Assembly (NCBI GenBank): GCA_014529385.2
Contig: CM043959.1
Span: 88,079,029 to 88,142,528, forward strand
DNA: 63,500 nucleotides
Direction: 5' to 3'
From: Adiantum capillus-veneris
Lineage: Eukaryota > Streptophyta > Polypodiopsida > Polypodiales > Pteridaceae
The notes under the pieces are model-generated. The model made no database searches, was not told the DNA's origin, and saw nothing but the letters and a program-made list of their open reading frames with translations. Shown here piece after piece: positions 43,379 to 55,390 of this stretch; positions within the stretch are counted from its first letter, which is position 1; each line of letters begins with the position of its first letter. Made by a program: the position numbers and the translations under genes.

Positions 43379-44216
43379 TTATTTGATTATTTCATTTGGA
43401 CATGTGTCCTCTTTGAGAGAAAGAACTTAATTGTTTATTTTTATGTATCTAAATTCTCATTGGACCCCTTTAAAATCTAACTAATACCATTCAAGCACAT
43501 CGTGAGGGCCACATGTGGAGAATCATTTGAACATGTGTCTTTTATGCTTATTAAGTCATTTGGTTCAATTGAATACTTCAAGAACTTAGTCAATTAAGCA
43601 AGCATGTGTCTTTTATGCTTTTTAAGTCATTTGTTTTGAATTGAATACTTCAAGCCTTAGTCAATCAAGCATGGAAGTTCATGCCTCTTGAGAATTAATC
43701 TTTGAATTTAACATTTCAAAAACCTTAGTCATTTAAGCATAAAAATCACCTCAAGCTTTGGGCAAGGTTCCCAAAACCACTTTAAGCGTCTTAGCACCTC
43801 ATGCTTGGGTACGATTCCCACCTTGAGGTTAGCCCTAGCTTGCGTAAGGTCAAAGGAATTTTTAACACTAACTTTTGGAGGTCTTTAATGAAGTTAACCC
43901 TAAGGTCTTTTAAGCTCCATTAGATGCACGTTGCTCTTTGATAGACTACCGTTTCGACCCCTTTTGAGATGTAACCATCTCTCCTGTTGGTCCCTTGCTA
44001 AGGTAAATCTAGAAGCACTTATTGCACATTGCTCTTTGGTAGACCGTCTCCTTTTGGACCCATTGAGTTGCAACCATTTCTCCTTTTGGTCCCCTGTTGA
44101 GATAGGTCTAGAAGCACATATATATATATACTAACTCTTGTTCTACTTTTATCTTCACATATTAAGTGATCGGTTTAATAATAATTTGGTAAAGTTAGAT
44201 ATTATGTTTTATGACA
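42436..44216 (+). other. Non-coding stretch with microsatellite and tandem repeats
   Basis: No gene recognised. It contains a pure CT array (43318-43375), a 71-bp tandem repeat (43531-43672, with a third partial copy to about 43740) around CATGTGTCTTTTATGCTT, and a 98-bp tandem duplication (43925-44121) around TTGCTCTTTG.TAGAC. The right part, ending in ATGACA at 44216, is probably the 3' LTR of gypsy H, because the H polypurine tract follows. Confidence 0.55.
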
Positions 44217-44693
44217 TTACCTCTCTCTTGAAATCATAGCCGTCCTCGACTATGAGGTAGAGAAGATAAAGCATAGTCATTAATCCAAGTTGCTTAGCAG
44301 GTAGAGGATCCCTTTTTACCCTATGACATCATTCCAGAACGGATGACTAATCCATTTGGTGCTCAGGAGACTTAGCTGCCGCAAGCATGTCTGCTCTTTA
44401 GTCCCAAAGTAGAGTGACAAGTTCTACTTGGTGTTTGGGAGACGTCGTCACCACAAACATGATCCTAAGCATGCATACTTCTTAAATTTTGTGCACAATA
44501 AAAAAAAGAGAACGAGTCTTATAAGACAAAAAACGTTCATTTAAAATGCATTTTCATTTGCTTACTCTAGTTTAGTATTGTAAGCATTGACAAGGTTTAT
44601 ATTATCTTTAAGCTAGGTTCCTTATCCATCTAGCATCTTTAAAAGGATAATTCTTAAACTTAATAAGAGATCATTGGATAATCTTATCGTTTC

Positions 44694-45113
44694 TTAGTAC
44701 CTTGTCTTCGTGTGTCGAAGAATCGATTCGGGCTTCAACACCTCTTCTTGATCATCAATCTCTAGCGGGTCTTCCATTATTGGTTCTTTTTGTGGCTCTC
44801 CTTTGTAAGGCTTGAGTAGGCTCACATGGTTAACATTGTGAATGAGCCAATGGTAAAGCAACTTTAATTGATAAGCCATCTCATTGATTGGCTTAGGAAT
44901 TTAAAAAGGACCATAGTATCTTTTTGCTAGTTTAGCATAATACTCTTGGTGGCCCGTAAGAATCTTACCTGTAGTATGCCTTAGATGAGCCTTGAAAAAC
45001 TTTAGCAAGACCCAATCATTTTTCTTAAAGGCTAACGCTCTTTTGTGCTTATTAGCAGCAACCCTTTTTACTCTTTGGAAAAGATTCTTGTAAGTTTCGG
45101 CTATATTCATCAA
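44694..45113 (-). pseudogene. Gypsy H integrase C-terminal part
   Basis: KRALAFKKNDWVLLKFFKAHL and LAKRYYGPF (44901-45113), then the post-GPF linker with NVNHVSLLKPYKG (44694-44879), parallel to B residues 1545-1650. The chromodomain itself is only weakly visible to the left (about 44600-44690). Confidence 0.75.
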
Positions 45114-45923
45114 CAGCGAAGATCTTCCTATATACCTTAAGTAGTAGGGGACTTTTAGATCTTCCCATTAACCTAAAAAGGTGCTTTCCCCATAGAAGTA
45201 TGTACAATGTCATTGTACGCATACTCTATAAGAGGTAGGTATTTCTCTCATTGAGAACGTTGATCTACTTCCATGACATAGGCTTTTAGTAAATTCCAAA
45301 ATCGTTAGATTAGTTATTTCACTTTGGTCATCCGTTTGTGGATGATAGGCCAAAAGAGAAATTTAATCTACATCCTAGATTTTCAAAGAGACCCTTCTAG
45401 AAATTACTGGTCATTCTAGGATCTTTGTCTGACACTATGGATGTTGGCAAGCCATGATACTTGAAAATTTGAGATCTAGAGAGGGTTACCATTTGATGTG
45501 CCTTAATAGTCTTTTTGACAGGCATAGAGTGTGTTTTCTTGCTAAGCCTGTCAATTGAAACAATCCAATTTGCTTCCCTTGATCAAATTTCATTTTTTGG
45601 TACACCATGCATTTTGAAATACTCTTGTATGTTTACTTTTCATGGTAGACCAATAGAAATACATTTCTACTCCTTGAAGAGTAGATTATGGAATCCTTCT
45701 TTGCCCCATATAAGGAAAAGCATGGGATTCATACATGACTTTCTTATTGTATGGGTGAGTAACACATAGCCTATTGCCGTTCGGAAGATAACCATCCTTC
45801 AAGGTGAATGGTTCTTTTTTTTCTTTCCTAATGCAAAGACTGTAATTACCTACAATTCTTGGTCAGTAGCAAACTCATCTATCATAAAAGATAGATCATT
45901 GTGAGTTGCTATAGACACCACAT
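45114..45923 (-). pseudogene. Gypsy H integrase core, degenerate
   Basis: No long frame survives, but minus-strand fragments match B: the FKYHGLP-SIVSD catalytic region near 45440-45480, the HPQTD region near 45330-45350, and the KTIKAHQM region near 45490-45530. Stops are frequent. Confidence 0.6.
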
Positions 45924-46960
45924 TTACCCTTGGCCGTTGTGAAAGTGCATCAACCACTTGATTGTGCTTGCTAGCAATGTGAGCAATATAAATTTAACTT
46001 GCAAAAGAAATTTTGCCAACCTCATTTGTTTGTCGGAAAGCTTGGTTTTCATCATGAAGTACTTGAGACTTTGTGATCCATTCGTAGGATGAATGGAGCT
46101 TCGAAGAGATAGTGCTTCCATGTGTCTAGGGCATGTAGAACAGCTAAAAGCTCTTTCGTATATGCCCAAGACCCGTTCATCGGCATTGCACCTTCGGCTC
46201 TCATATACTATGGCATGCCCTTCTTGAAGCAAAACTGCTCCAAGGCAATCACCACAAGCATCACATTGGATCTCAAATGGCTTTGAGAGATCGAGAAACA
46301 TAAGGACTAGTTGAGAGGTAAGCTTCTCTTTGAGCTTGTCAAAAGCATTTTGTTCTTTAGCAGTCCATGAGTACTTAACATTTTTCCTTGTTAAGTCATG
46401 CAATGGTCCTGCTATTTGAGAGAATTCTGCTATGAAGCATCTATAGTATGCACACATATCAATAAAGCTTCTTAGCTCATGTACATTCCTTGGATTAGGC
46501 CATGCTTTTATTACCTCCAACTTTGATGGATTCATAAATATACCATCTCATAGATAATGTGACCTAAATATTGAATCTCTTGTAGGAAAAATTCACTTTT
46601 CTTTTGATTAATGAAAAGCGTATTCTCTCTCACAACTTGAAGATTACTTGGAGGTGTCACTTGTACTCCTCAAGAGAATTTGAGTGACGTGAAGATTTTT
46701 GTCCATCGTAAGTTTGAATGCAGCTGGAGCATTTGTTAGTGATCATATTTAGTGCTCTAAAGTCAACGCACGTGATATGTATCATCTTTCTTTTGCACTA
46801 AAAGTATTGGTGAACAGAATAGAGAGGAGCTAGGCCTCACCATCCCTTTTTCGACCAATTCATGCAATTGCCTCATGATCTCCTTTTGTTGAGCTTGTGA
46901 AACTCAATAAGGAGGTTTATTAGGAGGTGAAGTTCCTAGTAGGAGCTCTATTGCATGGTC
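45924..46960 (-). pseudogene. Gypsy H reverse transcriptase remnant and RNase H
   Basis: The frame 45924-46535 reads NPSKLEVIKAWPNPRNVHELRSF, then IQCDACGDCLGAVLLQ (RNase H catalytic Asp) and LKYFMMKTKLSDKQMRLAKF. Upstream (46560-46960) broken frames show the start of RT (QAQQKEIMRQL; CSPILLVQKK). The palm with the DD catalytic box is missing: CVDFRALN-like sequence runs straight to thumb-side sequence. Confidence 0.75.
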
Positions 46961-47405
46961 ATCATCCCCTCGTTTTGGAGGTAGCTCACTAGGGATGTCA
47001 TTAATGAAAACATCTTGGAATCCATTTAGGAAATTAGACAACTCTAATTCCTATTTATTCCCTTTATTGCTACTTGTGAAAACATTAGAATCATTTATAG
47101 ATTCTCTAACAAAAATCATATATGCAAAAATAGAGCTTTTTGTTGACTTATCAAAAGCAAGTGTATTTACCAGGGATATGGTGTTCCCCGAATCATTAGC
47201 ATCTATGTACATACTCTTTTCCATGTAGGTGAAATAGATTCTCCTTTCAGGGGACTTCATGTTGGCAGCCATGCGATTGAACCATGGTGCCCCTAGGATA
47301 ACATCCTCATGTTGGAGAGGAGAGATTTAAAAAAAAATCTTCTTTGTTGATGTAGCTTTGGACATGAAACCTCAACTTCCCAATCAAGGGAGTAGCAGAG
47401 GCTTG

Positions 47406-47700
47406 CTATCCCTTGAAACTTGTGTCAGCAATTACAGTATCTCCCATCTTAAAAGCTTGAATGCCCAACTTAGTGGCCAACTCCGTTGATACGAATTTGT
47501 GAGTAGAGCCAGGTGAAAGAATAAGGGCATCATGCTCCCTTAATTTTCCCCAAGCATAGGAGAGATATGAGCCTTTGCAATGAGTATCGTCTTTTGGAGC
47601 TTCAACCATGGAAGCTCTAGGAGTGTCATTGCGTACATTTCTTTTGGGACAAGAACGATACCATGTCCTTGCTCCCCACACTTAAAGCATTTATGGTCTT
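47406..47700 (-). pseudogene. Gypsy H protease and zinc knuckle
   Basis: YAWGKLREHDALILSPGSTHKFVSTELATKLGI in the frame 47406-47681 parallels the B region before and at the protease site; the Asp of DPG is replaced by Ser (SPGST). A CFKCGEQGHG knuckle lies at about 47655-47690 in a neighbouring frame. Confidence 0.75.
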
Positions 47701-47738
47701 TATGAAAGGCCTCCAATAGTTTAGGAGAGAGCTTATTT

Positions 47739-48971
47739 TTACCTTTGTAAGCTCCTTTCTCCTTGGCCTTGTTGTTGTTGGTATTTGTGTTGCCTTGGGA
47801 AGAGTTTTGAGCATTGATCTTTCCTTAGCTTCATTTTAATCCAAGTTTTCCATGGGCTTGAAATTTCTTCTCGCCCCTTGTTGGAAATTGATCCTTGAAG
47901 CAACCATAGTGTGGTGGATGACTTCGGTGATAGTGCTAGGCCGTTGTGAGTTGACATACTCGGCCACTTCTTTAGGCAATCTCGCACAAAATTGTTGCTT
48001 TTGTTTTGTGAAGTCTATCCTTTGAAAGATTGTAGCTTTGAGATGTAAATCCCAAAACTTGATTACATATTTGTTGGATAGACTCGTTGAAGAATAGCTT
48101 CAAACTCCGCCATTTGGCAAGCACTTTATCCTTTGCATCGCTTGCAAGGAATTGCTTCATGATGGAAACTCGTAGAGTTTTCCATGTCTTTGGGGCCTCG
48201 CCGTTGCCATGAAGGCTAGCCCACCATTGACGAGTAGATTTCTCAAAGTGCATAGCTACATGGTGTAACTTGGAGGACTCCGTGAAGCCCTCGTCTCCAA
48301 AGGCTGCATCAAATTGTTGGATGAAGGCCATTACTTTGTCTGTGGCACCAAAGGTGCCATCATAGGTGAGAAAAGAGATACTCTTTCCTCCCACTTTGAA
48401 TTTCTTGAGCTTTTGGGACCTTCGCTATGCATGGTAAGTTTTGCGATGTCCTCTCCTCTTGTATTCTCTAGGAGAATAACTATTGCTTTCGTTGGAAGAG
48501 GAGGAAGGTGGAGAAGAAGGAGAAGAGGGTGACCTCTTTCTTGCCTTTTTCTTCCTTTGTTTCCTCTCTTCCCTTTTGAAGTAACGAGGAGAAGGAATAT
48601 GGGTTAACCATTTCCTCTTAGGAGGAGTTGGTGATAGTTTAGATCACCGTCTTCATGGAGCACATCTTTAGAGGAACTTAGAGATTCACTTCTTTCTCGT
48701 TCTTTGGATTCCTCCTCTCTTATGGAAGAGAGACTTCTTTTGGGAGTCTCATCAAGAGACCTCATAAGCTCTCTCTCCTCTCGGAAGGAAGGGGAATCCC
48801 ATAAGCACGAAGTTGTTGGGTAACTTCGGCTTGCAAAGTAGGGTTGCCCATAGCTTGATGCAACCTAGTAACAAGATAATTGATAAACATGGGGGCATCA
48901 TCATTAGCACCTTCATGTGCAAAATCAAAGTTATCAATGTTCATTTTACTCTCTTGGTTATTGTCAGCCAT
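47739..48971 (-). pseudogene. Gypsy H gag
   Basis: The start is probably the Met at 48971 (MADNNQESKMN), matching the MAD start of A and B. An Arg/Ser-rich section follows (48480-48760 region, broken). The gag domain in 47972-48394 reads FLTYDGTFGATDKVMAFIQQFDAAFGD, then RQWWASLHGNGEAPKTW. The tail continues at 47739-47987. Confidence 0.75.
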
Positions 48972-49250
48972 GCTAATTATACTTATGTGTTTACTTAGTG
49001 TATCCTTTGGCAATTCAAAACCTTAGCTACTACTCCTCTTAGCCTTTGAAACTAAGCACTTAAGTATCTACACCCACGGCTTGAATTGGTTAATTATAGA
49101 AAGTAGTGGGGTGGGTCTCACATAGCAGAATTGCTAAGGGATAGCTCCTTTCGGACTTCTTATGGCTCAATAATGGTAAAGTCGTAGGCAAGTCTTAAAA
49201 AACCCCATTATTAAGACCAAAGCTCCCGAGGTGTGCACCATATCCCACAT

Positions 49251-49388
49251 AGTGGGTTCAACAAAACCGATAATAGCTTCCAGTCCCACTTACCCTAATA
49301 TAATTAACAAAATCAACCATTAATAGGCTACTTAAGGACCTCTCTTCTTGATCCAGAGTAGTTTTCACATCAAATGTAGTCACTCGTC
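49251..49388 (+). other. Short gap between gypsy H and copia I
   Basis: Contains GCTTCCAGTCCCACTTACC and AT-rich sequence. It probably holds leader sequence of one or both elements. No gene. Confidence 0.4.
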
Positions 49389-50240
49389 ATGGCTGACAAC
49401 AACACAGACGTTTGTTGTTGAGGACAAATTTGGAATGGGGATAAATACCCAGTGTGGGCTTACATGATGACCCATGTTCTTGTGTCAAAGGGTGTTTGAA
49501 ATATTGTGCAGGGCATTGACCTTATGTGGATACACGTTCTGTGGAGGATATTACAGGTTCTACTAGATCTGTTGTTGCTATAGTTGTTTTGCCTATGACT
49601 CAACAATCTCTTTGGGATGGTAGAGATGCGCATGACCATGCATTGATTGCATTATTTGTGAAGCACACTATTACCTCTCACATTCATTCAACAAAATCAG
49701 CAGTGTAGGCTTTGAATACTTTGGTTGGTCTTTATGCAAGTCGCAATGAAGCTAAAATTGCATTGTTACGTAAAGAGCTGGAGTCAAAGGTTATACAAGA
49801 GAAAGATGACATGGACACTTTTCTTGCTAGTGTCAAGGATATCAATGAGCAACTCATTTTTTCAGGTAAATTTATTTCTAATATTTCACTTGTGCAGACT
49901 ATTCTCGATGCGTTGCCAAACTCTTACTAGACTTTTTATAGTACTTGCAGAGTTATGACCCAAGGAAACCCTCAAGCTATCAAGTTTGAGCCATTATGCA
50001 CATTGTTGTTACAAGATTCACTTTCAAGAAAGAAGAGGGCTAAACAACGTGCAGTTGAACAAGCTTTTGTTGCTACTCAAAGAGGAGGTGGTAATAGCAA
50101 TGTAGTCACTTCTCGTGGTTCTCTTATATGTAGGAGATCACTTTGTGTCTAGTGCTTCTGCTTGCATCAACTCGTCTACGAACGCTAGCAAAAAGGGCAA
50201 GAAGAAGATATGTTTCCATTATTACAAGGCTATAGAAGCC
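49389..50240 (+). pseudogene. Copia I gag
   Basis: The ATG at 49389 gives MADNNTDV, then PVWAYMMTHVLVSKGV after a frame change, close to copia C (PMWAYMMQHVLVSKGM). The UBN2-type gag continues as QQSLWDGRDAHDHALIALF (49526-49708), LRKELESKVIQEKDDMDTFL (49712-49930) and FEPLCTLLLQDSLSRKKRAK (49955-50152). A CFHYYK stub at about 50207 is the beginning of a zinc knuckle. Stops at 49708 and 49930 break it. Confidence 0.8.
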
Positions 50241-50253
50241 ATCTATTGATCAC

Positions 50254-50700
50254 ATGCACATCTTTGGTTATTTAGCTCATGCTTTGGTGCCAAAAACACA
50301 ACACCAAAAATTAGATTATAAGGCTATCAAATGCATTTTTGTTGGTTACAATCGTGAAAGCAAAGGTTACAGGTTATACCATCAACAAAAAAATTGTATC
50401 TTGGTTTCACAAAATGTTGTATTTGTAGAAGATTTTGTTTAGCCTTTGTTATCATGTAACAGGGACAGTAATGTAAGCTCACATGACATTTTTGACACTT
50501 TCGTGCCTCTTTTTAATGGCGGAAACTTGAATGTAAGTGGAATGTAGAGCCTATGGAGGTTTTTGAAAATTTTATAGATCAGCCTATTATTGATGCAGAT
50601 GTACTTGATGTAGAAAGAGAGAAGAATGAAGTGGTTAGGAGTATGCCAACTTGCACTTTTGCCCTCTTTTATGCTAATTTTCTCTTTGAATCATGGCATA
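50254..50700 (+). pseudogene. Copia I integrase C-terminal part and linker
   Basis: MHIFGYLAHALVPKTQHQKLDYK then KCIFVGYNRESKGYRLY (50254-50442) is the end of a copia integrase. MEVFENFIDQPI onward (50553-50640) suits the acidic linker before reverse transcriptase. Protease and integrase core are missing between the zinc-knuckle stub and this point, so about 2 kb was deleted. Confidence 0.75.
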
Positions 50701-50839
50701 CACTCTCTTTTTTGAATAGCACATGGTCTGATAGCAATTTTGATGGCTCCATTGGCTTTCAAAGGGGGGTAAAACAACAAATCACTTGCTCAAGATGCTT
50801 TCAGACCGCTCATCTTCCTCATGAAGAGTCAAGAAGCTA

Positions 50840-52229
50840 ATTCCTGTTGAAAAAGTCCTATGCACGCGAGACGCAATTTTGGATTCTCTTTCTCTCTTCA
50901 TGCATGCACCCAAAAATAGAACTGGTTGCTTTTCACTTAAACTCCAAGAAGAGTAGGTAAATGAGAGTTCTATTTACATTGCTTCTTTTGAATGTTTTTT
51001 CTAAATAAAACATAAGCAAAATTGATAAAATGTCCAAAAATATTAATAGTGGTAACAGTGTGTAATACCTCTTGTCTACTAGGATTCCTAGATGGCATGG
51101 AACCATGTGGTAGCATGTGCAAAAAAGACATATAAAGTCACTTAATCTTAGTGAAAAGGTCCCCAAAGTATCCTAAAAGGGATCCACAAGTTGACAAGTG
51201 GATTCACCTAAACGTATTGAAAGGTCCCTAAAGTAGCCTAAAAGGGCACCCACAAGTTCACAAGTAGATTTGGGCTAATTTCAACGCTAAATGTTGGTGA
51301 GTCCATTTCTAAAGGATGTGGATTCACCTAAACTTAGTGAAAAGGTCCCTAAAGTATCTGAAAGGGCACCCACGATTCACAACTGCATTCGGCATAATTT
51401 TGGCACCAATGTTGGCTCTCTTGTAGCAGAGCTCCAATGAATCAACAAAAATGTCAATTTGGAAATGGTAGGGACTCCGCTAAGGCATGGAAGCATCACA
51501 CATGGGTGAGTGTGCGAGAGAAACAAGTCTAGAAAGAGGGAAAATCATGAGTGTAAACACCACCATCCAACGGTCCCATCCAACAACGTGACAAAGAGGT
51601 TTCTATGTAAGAAGCCTCCTCCAACAAAATATGTAGTTGATGCATAGCCCATTGTTGCATAATTTATTTTATGAGAATATACCAATAACTATGAAGCACA
51701 TGCCTCTTTCAAAGACCTATGAGAAAGCACCACATGTGTTTCCTCTTGGTGCATAACCAAATAAATGTGATCTACCTGCAAGTCTTCCCTATGCTAATTA
51801 TGCACGTCTTTTTGTTGCATTCTCTACTAATCCTTGTGGGAACATCCTAAACACAAGCCCACCCAAGCTTATGGGGTCACAATTAGAGTGATATATGCAT
51901 GAATCCTACTCTACACACTACTCTAATCATGCACATAACAACATAATCAAACACACGATAGACAATCAAGAGATTAGAGAGTGATTAGTTCTTACGTGCA
52001 CATGAAGACACTTATACACAACTTTAATGAAAAGCAAGAGAGAAGGAAGAGGACTTAACTTCAATGCATGCATTAATCAATTTGAAAAGCAAGTACATGT
52101 GGCTCTAAGCTTTCACCCTTATAGCCTCCTTCTTCTCCTTCTCTACTCTTATGCTATCCTCATAAAATGATCTCTCCCTTTCACATGACCTACACTTCAC
52201 TTATATGCCTAGGGAGGAGTTTTAATTCG
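50840..52229 (+). other. Non-coding stretch with diverged tandem repeat
   Basis: No gene recognised. At about 51143-51400 a unit of 50-65 bp containing TTAGTGAAAAGGTCCCTAAAGTA, AAAAGGGCACCCACAAGTTCACAAGT and GGATTCACCTAAAC occurs three times with drift. Confidence 0.5.
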
Positions 52230-52810
52230 ATAGAGTTATCATCCAAATTTTTGCATTGTTGTTGCAGCACTAGAAAATAAGCCAAGCAACCAAAAACACA
52301 CAAGTGACCAATAGATGGGTTCTTATCATGCTATGCCTCATATGGAGTCATAGACTACAAAGTTTTGGTGTAGGAAGCACACACGACAGCCTCTAGCCAA
52401 AAATCATGTGGCAAAGCTTCCCTTATGACTATACATTGTGCCATCTTCATCAATATTCGCTTTTCCTTTCAGCAACACCATTTTGTTGAGGTGTATAAGG
52501 AATTTAACATTGGTGGTTTATCCCACAACTAGCTAGAAAATGCATCAAATTCTTTTGACATATATTCCCCCCCTTGATCAAAACAGAGGGTGCCCATAGT
52601 ACAACCGGATACATTTTCAATCAATAGCAAAATATCTGAAGCACGTAAACTCTTCGTGCTTAGCCTTAAGCAGAAATACCCATGTATGTTGTGAGTGATC
52701 ATCAATGAAAGTCATGAAGTACAATTTATTACTAAAAGAAGGAGTGTGCATTGGGCCACAAACATCATTGTGAACAAGTTGCAACTTGTGATGTCGTGCC
52801 ATTTTTTGGA
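52230..52810 (-). pseudogene. Copia F integrase fragment
   Basis: Minus strand. LVHNDVCGPMHTPSFSNKLYFM then FIDDHSQHTWVFLLKAKHEEF (52617-52802) is the start of a copia integrase core. Continuing left, broken frames give IPYTPQQNGVAERK (about 52470-52510), LPHDFWLEAV and CVFGCLAY. This is unbroken in order but carries several stops. Its LTR may be the one at 54164. Confidence 0.75.
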
Positions 52811-54150
52811 AAAGGTAGGAAAATTAAAAATCAAGACCATTTCATGCAATTTTGTCAAATTGGTGCAATTTAGTGATTGATGTGTTTGCCATATGTGGAC
52901 AGGAATGATGGGTTCAATTAATTTTTATATTGAAAATGAGTTTGACTAAGTGGGGATTGTTGTCCAAATCATGTTGGATGTTTTTGAGCTCTAATCAAAA
53001 CCAAAATGTGCCAGTTATGTGGAATTTTTGGGATTTGATGAACCTTTGGATGCATGTTAGAGGTGGGAGTTCTCTTGGCGCTGCCATGTGGTGGTAGTAA
53101 TACCCATTTGCAATGTTAGGCATGGAAACGTCATGGTATATCGCAAAGAATGCGCATTAGTTTGGGGTATCTCTTGGGAGAAAGCCCCTTTGTGAGTAGA
53201 TCCACCATGGCTCCTCTCGGCTTTGTTGTGGGCATTGTGAGCCAGTTATGGTGACCCTTGGCACCATGTGGGCGACATCGTGGTGTTTTGGGCTAGAGCC
53301 ACCACCATCGGTGGTGGTGGTGGTCCACTGGCGTCCTATTTGGACAATTTCACATGAGGTCCACCTTTTGTTGACGAGACAATTGCAAAGATGCTAGGGA
53401 CAATCACATCGTCATGATTGTCCCTCCTCAAGCCTGTGAGAAGCACATGCAATGAATATGGGTGCTTTTCATGAGGCTTGACAATGAGTAGTGCATGATC
53501 CAAGAAAGGGGAAAGTGAATACTCATGAAGAGGGGAGAAAAAATAAGCCGATTATTTATGCTTGACGGGGAGAGGAATTTATGGGCTGCTTGATCGGGTA
53601 GAGAATGGATGATTTTTTATGACAATGTTTTCCTTTTTGAAAGGAATTGGAGAAAAGGGGCCTTCACGTGCTAGGCTCTGTTGCTCCCTCTCAAAGGAAA
53701 GAGAAGGTGATTTTATGCTAGAAAAATAAGTTGTTTTTGCTCAACATTGAAGACAAGCAAAGGAGGAAGGAAAGGGCCTGCTCGCACAGTCTCTCGCACT
53801 CTCTCTCATTCTCTCTCTTGATCTCAAAGGACCCAAGGAGGAAGGAAGAGCGGGAAATTTTGGGGCAAGTTGGAGCAAATTGTGGTAGGATCGAGCAAAA
53901 GGGATGAAGCTTGGGTACTTTCGTGCTCTTGACCAACGATAGAAGGGCGGAAGGGAATCAGGAGCAATAAAAGGAAAGGAAATTAAAATTTTGCTTGTTC
54001 TCTTTGGTGTAGGGAAGAAGGGCTTTTTTTTTCGTTTATGGTGATCAATTTAGGGGTTTGTGACGAGCTCACACAAATTGGAGAAAGTGAATTGTGGGGG
54101 AGGGGGGGTGTTGGCAACGTAGGTGACTATGCCGGGGGAGACACAACCTG
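52811..54150 (+). other. Non-coding stretch, no gene recognised
   Basis: Short frames only. CCACCACCATCGGTGGTGGTGG at about 53301-53322 can form a strong hairpin. A G-rich run lies at 54097-54111. Possible remains of copia F gag-protease are not recognisable. Confidence 0.4.
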
Positions 54151-54395
54151 CTCTAATACTGGTTATTGAAGTTAGGGCTGCAAGAATGCACACACAACTT
54201 GGAGATGCAGAAGAATCTCAAGGAGCACAATAAAGAATATATTTTTAAGTGTACAAATACAAGTTTAGATAGCCCTAGAGTGATGGGCATACAGACAAAG
54301 CATTGGGGGAAAAAACCTCCTAATGAGGGAAAAAGGTGGCCGGACGCTTCTAAGTGTGTGCAAACACATAACTATTACATGCATGGAAACACTCT
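54151..54395 (-). repeat. Copia LTR with primer-site-like sequence (copy F/E)
   Basis: About 54164-54395 aligns with the LTRs at 60259 and 42213 (shared TAGCCCTAGAGTGATGGGCAT and ACCTCCTAATGAGGG). To its left, plus strand CCTGCTCTAATACTGG (54148-54163) is a decayed primer site on the minus strand, so this LTR served as a 5' LTR for sequence to the left (copia F). Confidence 0.7.
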
Positions 54396-54474
54396 CAAGA
54401 TTAAGAATGTGGAGCCCTCTTTTGCTATTGTTTTGGTTGTGCTGAGAAAATATGTAGAGAAATGGAATGCTTAA

Positions 54475-54770
54475 CAAAATGTCCAATCAATGCATGAGCA
54501 TGTGCACCCATAGCATCCCAACTTGCCTACTTAATAATAGGCACAACAACTCTAGCAGTAGAAATGCTAGAACATGCACCATCAGTCACAGAGCCTAGCC
54601 TTACATCATAACCATGCATAATGTTCCAAATTCCCTTTGCGACAAGGAGATGTATTTTGTACACCCAAAGTAGGTAGTTTTCCACATCTATTTTATCCTC
54701 ATGAGATAGCATCCGAAAAGCATCAATGTTGTCAACCATGGTCAATGACTCCTTGATGCAAAAGTTGCTC
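54475..54770 (-). pseudogene. Copia E gag N-terminal fragment
   Basis: Minus frame with MVDNIDAFRMLSHEDKIDVE then LLWVYKIHLLVAKGIWNIMHG, aligning with the start of copia C gag (62994 leftwards). The gag breaks off at about 54475, close to the LTR at 54395. Confidence 0.75.
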
Positions 54771-55079
54771 ACATAGGAAAAACTGCACAAAAGTAACATG
54801 TGCTATATAGCACAACCCATAGAAGAGTAAAAGTTCCTATTTTGCAAATAAATGCACTATCCAAAACCTTTTAGAAAAGGACAAAGTTGTGTGCATAGTT
54901 TTGCCAGTATTGGAAATGGAGGCCAAAATAAGTGCAAATCAAAATGTTGATGATACTAGGCTCTAAGATCTATCCCAAAGGCTGTTTTACCTTTTATACA
55001 CTCACCAAAAATCACCTTAGTTGGATAAATTGAGCCAAGAGGGCGTTGGCTAAACCACCTGAGGTGCCAAAGCCTATTA

Positions 55080-55230
55080 TGATACCAATTCTTGAAGATA
55101 CGGGTGGAAGAATGCATGCAAAGATGGAGACAATGGAGGAGAAGCTCAAGAGACCACAACACAAGAAGTAGAATTGTACTGTGCTAATACGAGATAAGAC
55201 TTTCCCTAAAGTAATGGGAGTATCACCAAG
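55080..55230 (-). repeat. Diverged copia LTR with primer site (copy E)
   Basis: ATGATACCAATT at about 55079-55090 is AATTGGTATCAT on the minus strand, a primer site like those at 42436 and 63336. The sequence after it (GAGAAGCTCAAGAGACCACAACACAAGAAGTAG) follows the family LTR layout at lower similarity. It is the 5' LTR of the gag fragment at 54475-54770. Confidence 0.55.
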
Positions 55231-55390
55231 TAAATGCCAAGTATTGATGGACTTGTTGTGTTCCTTGGATGGTGGCAAGTTCCTTCCTTGGGATTAAATA
55301 GAAACTACAGCCGCATATTCAAATCTCTACAATTTTATAGAAGGACCTCCAAGGCCGACAAATACATGTGCAAACAACAAGGGTTGGTTT

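Larger units (their letters stand above)
44217..49250 (-). mobile_element. Gypsy element H, decayed, related to A and B
   Basis: Minus-strand order from the right: gag start (48971), gag, zinc knuckle, protease, RT and RNase H, integrase, GPF region, polypurine tract at 44220-44229. The sequence after the polypurine tract (TTGAAATCATAGCCGTCCTCGA) matches the same place in B. Many stops and frameshifts. The right LTR was not identified. Confidence 0.8.
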
